A DNA stretch of 15,069 nucleotides from Deltaproteobacteria bacterium. GTDB taxonomy: Bacteria > Desulfobacterota > GWC2-55-46 > DRQE01. Both the position numbers and the translations under genes were made by a program. This document shows, one piece after another, positions 14,213-15,069 of the stretch. Each line of letters opens with the position of its first letter. The first letter of the stretch is position 1. The notes under the pieces are model-generated. The model was not told the origin of the DNA and searched no databases. It saw nothing but the letters and a program-made list of their open reading frames with translations. The DNA lies in contig JACRCB010000078.1 of NCBI GenBank assembly GCA_016219165.1, forward strand, positions 1-15,069, written 5' to 3'.

Positions 14213-15069
14213 TTATGTCGTTACCCTTTCCTCCGTCCCGCCAGAGAGCCTTGCCCTGACGAGTTCCCTGCCTTCCTTCGCCATCCAGTTATCCACCTTC
14301 ATGGCGTAGTTCACGACCTCGCTCATCGCGCTGTCGTGGCCGAATATCCTGTAGGGGAGTTTCAACTGGTCGAGGGTGTCTTTCATGTAAGCCATCCCCC
14401 TCACGAGATTCGGGCCTCCCCTGCCTATGACGACGACGAGAGGGGTCGGCCCGGAGACCTGAAAATATTGCCTCAGGGCGTCGGCCATCGCCCTGAAGGT
14501 TTCGTATATATCGGTATTGTTCGCCTTTCCGCCTATTATAAAGAGGACGTTCGATTGTTTGAGCCAGTACTTGAATACTATCCTCGAAATCTGGAGCATC
14601 TTTTCATAAGGGGGGTTCCCTCCGAAATCCGAAGATATGGTCGCCCTCTCCCCAAGGAGTTCCGTTATGAGGGCATTGGCCCCTCCCCCGAAGGTGGGCG
14701 AGGTTATGGTCCCGTGCGGGTTTATGACGAATACATCGCTCTGCCCCTGATAGGTTCGCAACTGGTTTATCTCCTGTTCAAACTCGGAGTAGTCGGAGGC
14801 GAAAAGGTGCGCCGGCAGGTCGAGCCTTTTCCATGCCGGGTCGTCTATGTCAAAGGAGCACTTGAAATCGCAGGCAACGGGAATAAGCCTTCCGTCCTGA
14901 GGCATCATCCTTATGGGGTTTATCTCCAGAAGGCTCATGCCGTAGTTATTGTAGAGGGTCCACAGTTTCGGAAGGTTCTGGACAAGGGGGCTTATGATGT
15001 CCTTGGGAGCGCCGAGGCATTCAAGGGCGTTTGATACATGGTAACTCTTAAGTCCTGTCAGGTGGTCAA
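14213..15069 (-). CDS. aclB: ATP citrate lyase beta-like subunit AclB (C-terminal 284 aa; N-terminus beyond window)
   Basis: The frame is open to the right edge (first visible residues DHLTGLKSYHVSNALECLG), so the Met at 14938 is internal. The visible part starts in the ATP-grasp fold with the metal-binding SLLEINPIR motif (Glu48, Asn50 from the first visible codon). It then runs through VACDFKCSFDIDDP into the citrate-binding domain: INPHGTITSPTFGGGANAL, IIGGKANNTDIYETF and GRGGPNLVRG. These correspond to the glycine-rich, N/T-containing and Arg-containing citrate contacts of eukaryotic ACLY. AclB phosphorylates and activates citrate jointly with AclA. The aclB-aclA order is that of Chlorobium. 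The protein ends soon after the citrate-binding domain, as bacterial AclB does. Confidence 0.9.
   Translation of the reverse strand, partial: DHLTGLKSYHVSNALECLGAPKDIISPLVQNLPKLWTLYNNYGMSLLEINPIRMMPQDGRLIPVACDFKCSFDIDDPAWKRLDLPAHLFASDYSEFEQEINQLRTYQGQSDVFVINPHGTITSPTFGGGANALITELLGERATISSDFGGNPPYEKMLQISRIVFKYWLKQSNVLFIIGGKANNTDIYETFRAMADALRQYFQVSGPTPLVVVIGRGGPNLVRGMAYMKDTLDQLKLPYRIFGHDSAMSEVVNYAMKVDNWMAKEGRELVRARLSGGTEERVTT

Noticed and set aside
14213..14938. A complete 241-aa gene starting at the Met at 14938
   Set aside because: The same frame continues open to the window edge with clear AclB sequence upstream, so that Met is internal and the gene is partial.

Overview
The window is a compact bacterial segment, moderately GC-rich by eye, in which every convincing gene lies on the minus strand. 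The transcriptional order is therefore right to left. I see no tRNA, rRNA, CRISPR array or transposase gene. An aclB-aclA-type ATP citrate lyase pair points to an organism with a reductive (or citrate-cleaving) TCA cycle. The REC-PATAN (DUF4388) regulator, DICT protein, GH57 enzyme and SPOR protein together suggest a Nitrospirota, Nitrospinota or Desulfobacterota-like lineage. That placement is an inference from gene content, not a measured phylogeny.

Layout. (1) 15069-11388: the C-terminal part of AclB, cut by the window edge, is followed after 113 nt by an unusually long AclA-like protein of 903 aa. (2) 11387-11126: an intergenic region with a REP-like palindrome, a rho-independent terminator, tandem short duplications and a sigma70-type promoter. 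(3) 11125-10481: a SPOR-domain membrane protein whose real start is a GTG with a strong Shine-Dalgarno. (4) 10480-10249: a 134-bp inverted/tandem repeat module, then a promoter so close to miaB that its mRNA should be essentially leaderless. (5) 10248-1: a packed eight-gene run, miaB - bifunctional nuclease (DUF151) - degenerate GGDEF/DICT-like protein - REC-PATAN-pseudoGTPase - PHP phosphoesterase - PQQ-type beta-propeller - GH57 glycoside hydrolase - mutS (cut by the left edge). Gaps are 43, 24, -4, -4, -35, 6 and 2 nt, which looks like one operon.

How it works together. AclB (ATP-grasp and citrate binding) and AclA (CoA ligase alpha module plus citryl-CoA cleavage module) would make citryl-CoA and split it to acetyl-CoA and oxaloacetate. 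The middle of the long operon holds a translationally coupled signalling set in which both regulators seem to have lost the catalytic residues of their parent enzymes: a GGDEF domain without GGDEF but with an I-site-like RxxD, and a Ras-like domain without a P-loop. The flanking genes are housekeeping (miaB, mutS) or envelope and carbohydrate functions.

The most noteworthy observation is in AclA. The roughly 300 residues beyond canonical AclA length read as a second, degenerate citrate-synthase-like domain inserted between the CoA-ligase module and the catalytic citrate-synthase-like module, so one chain appears to carry a pseudo-dimer.
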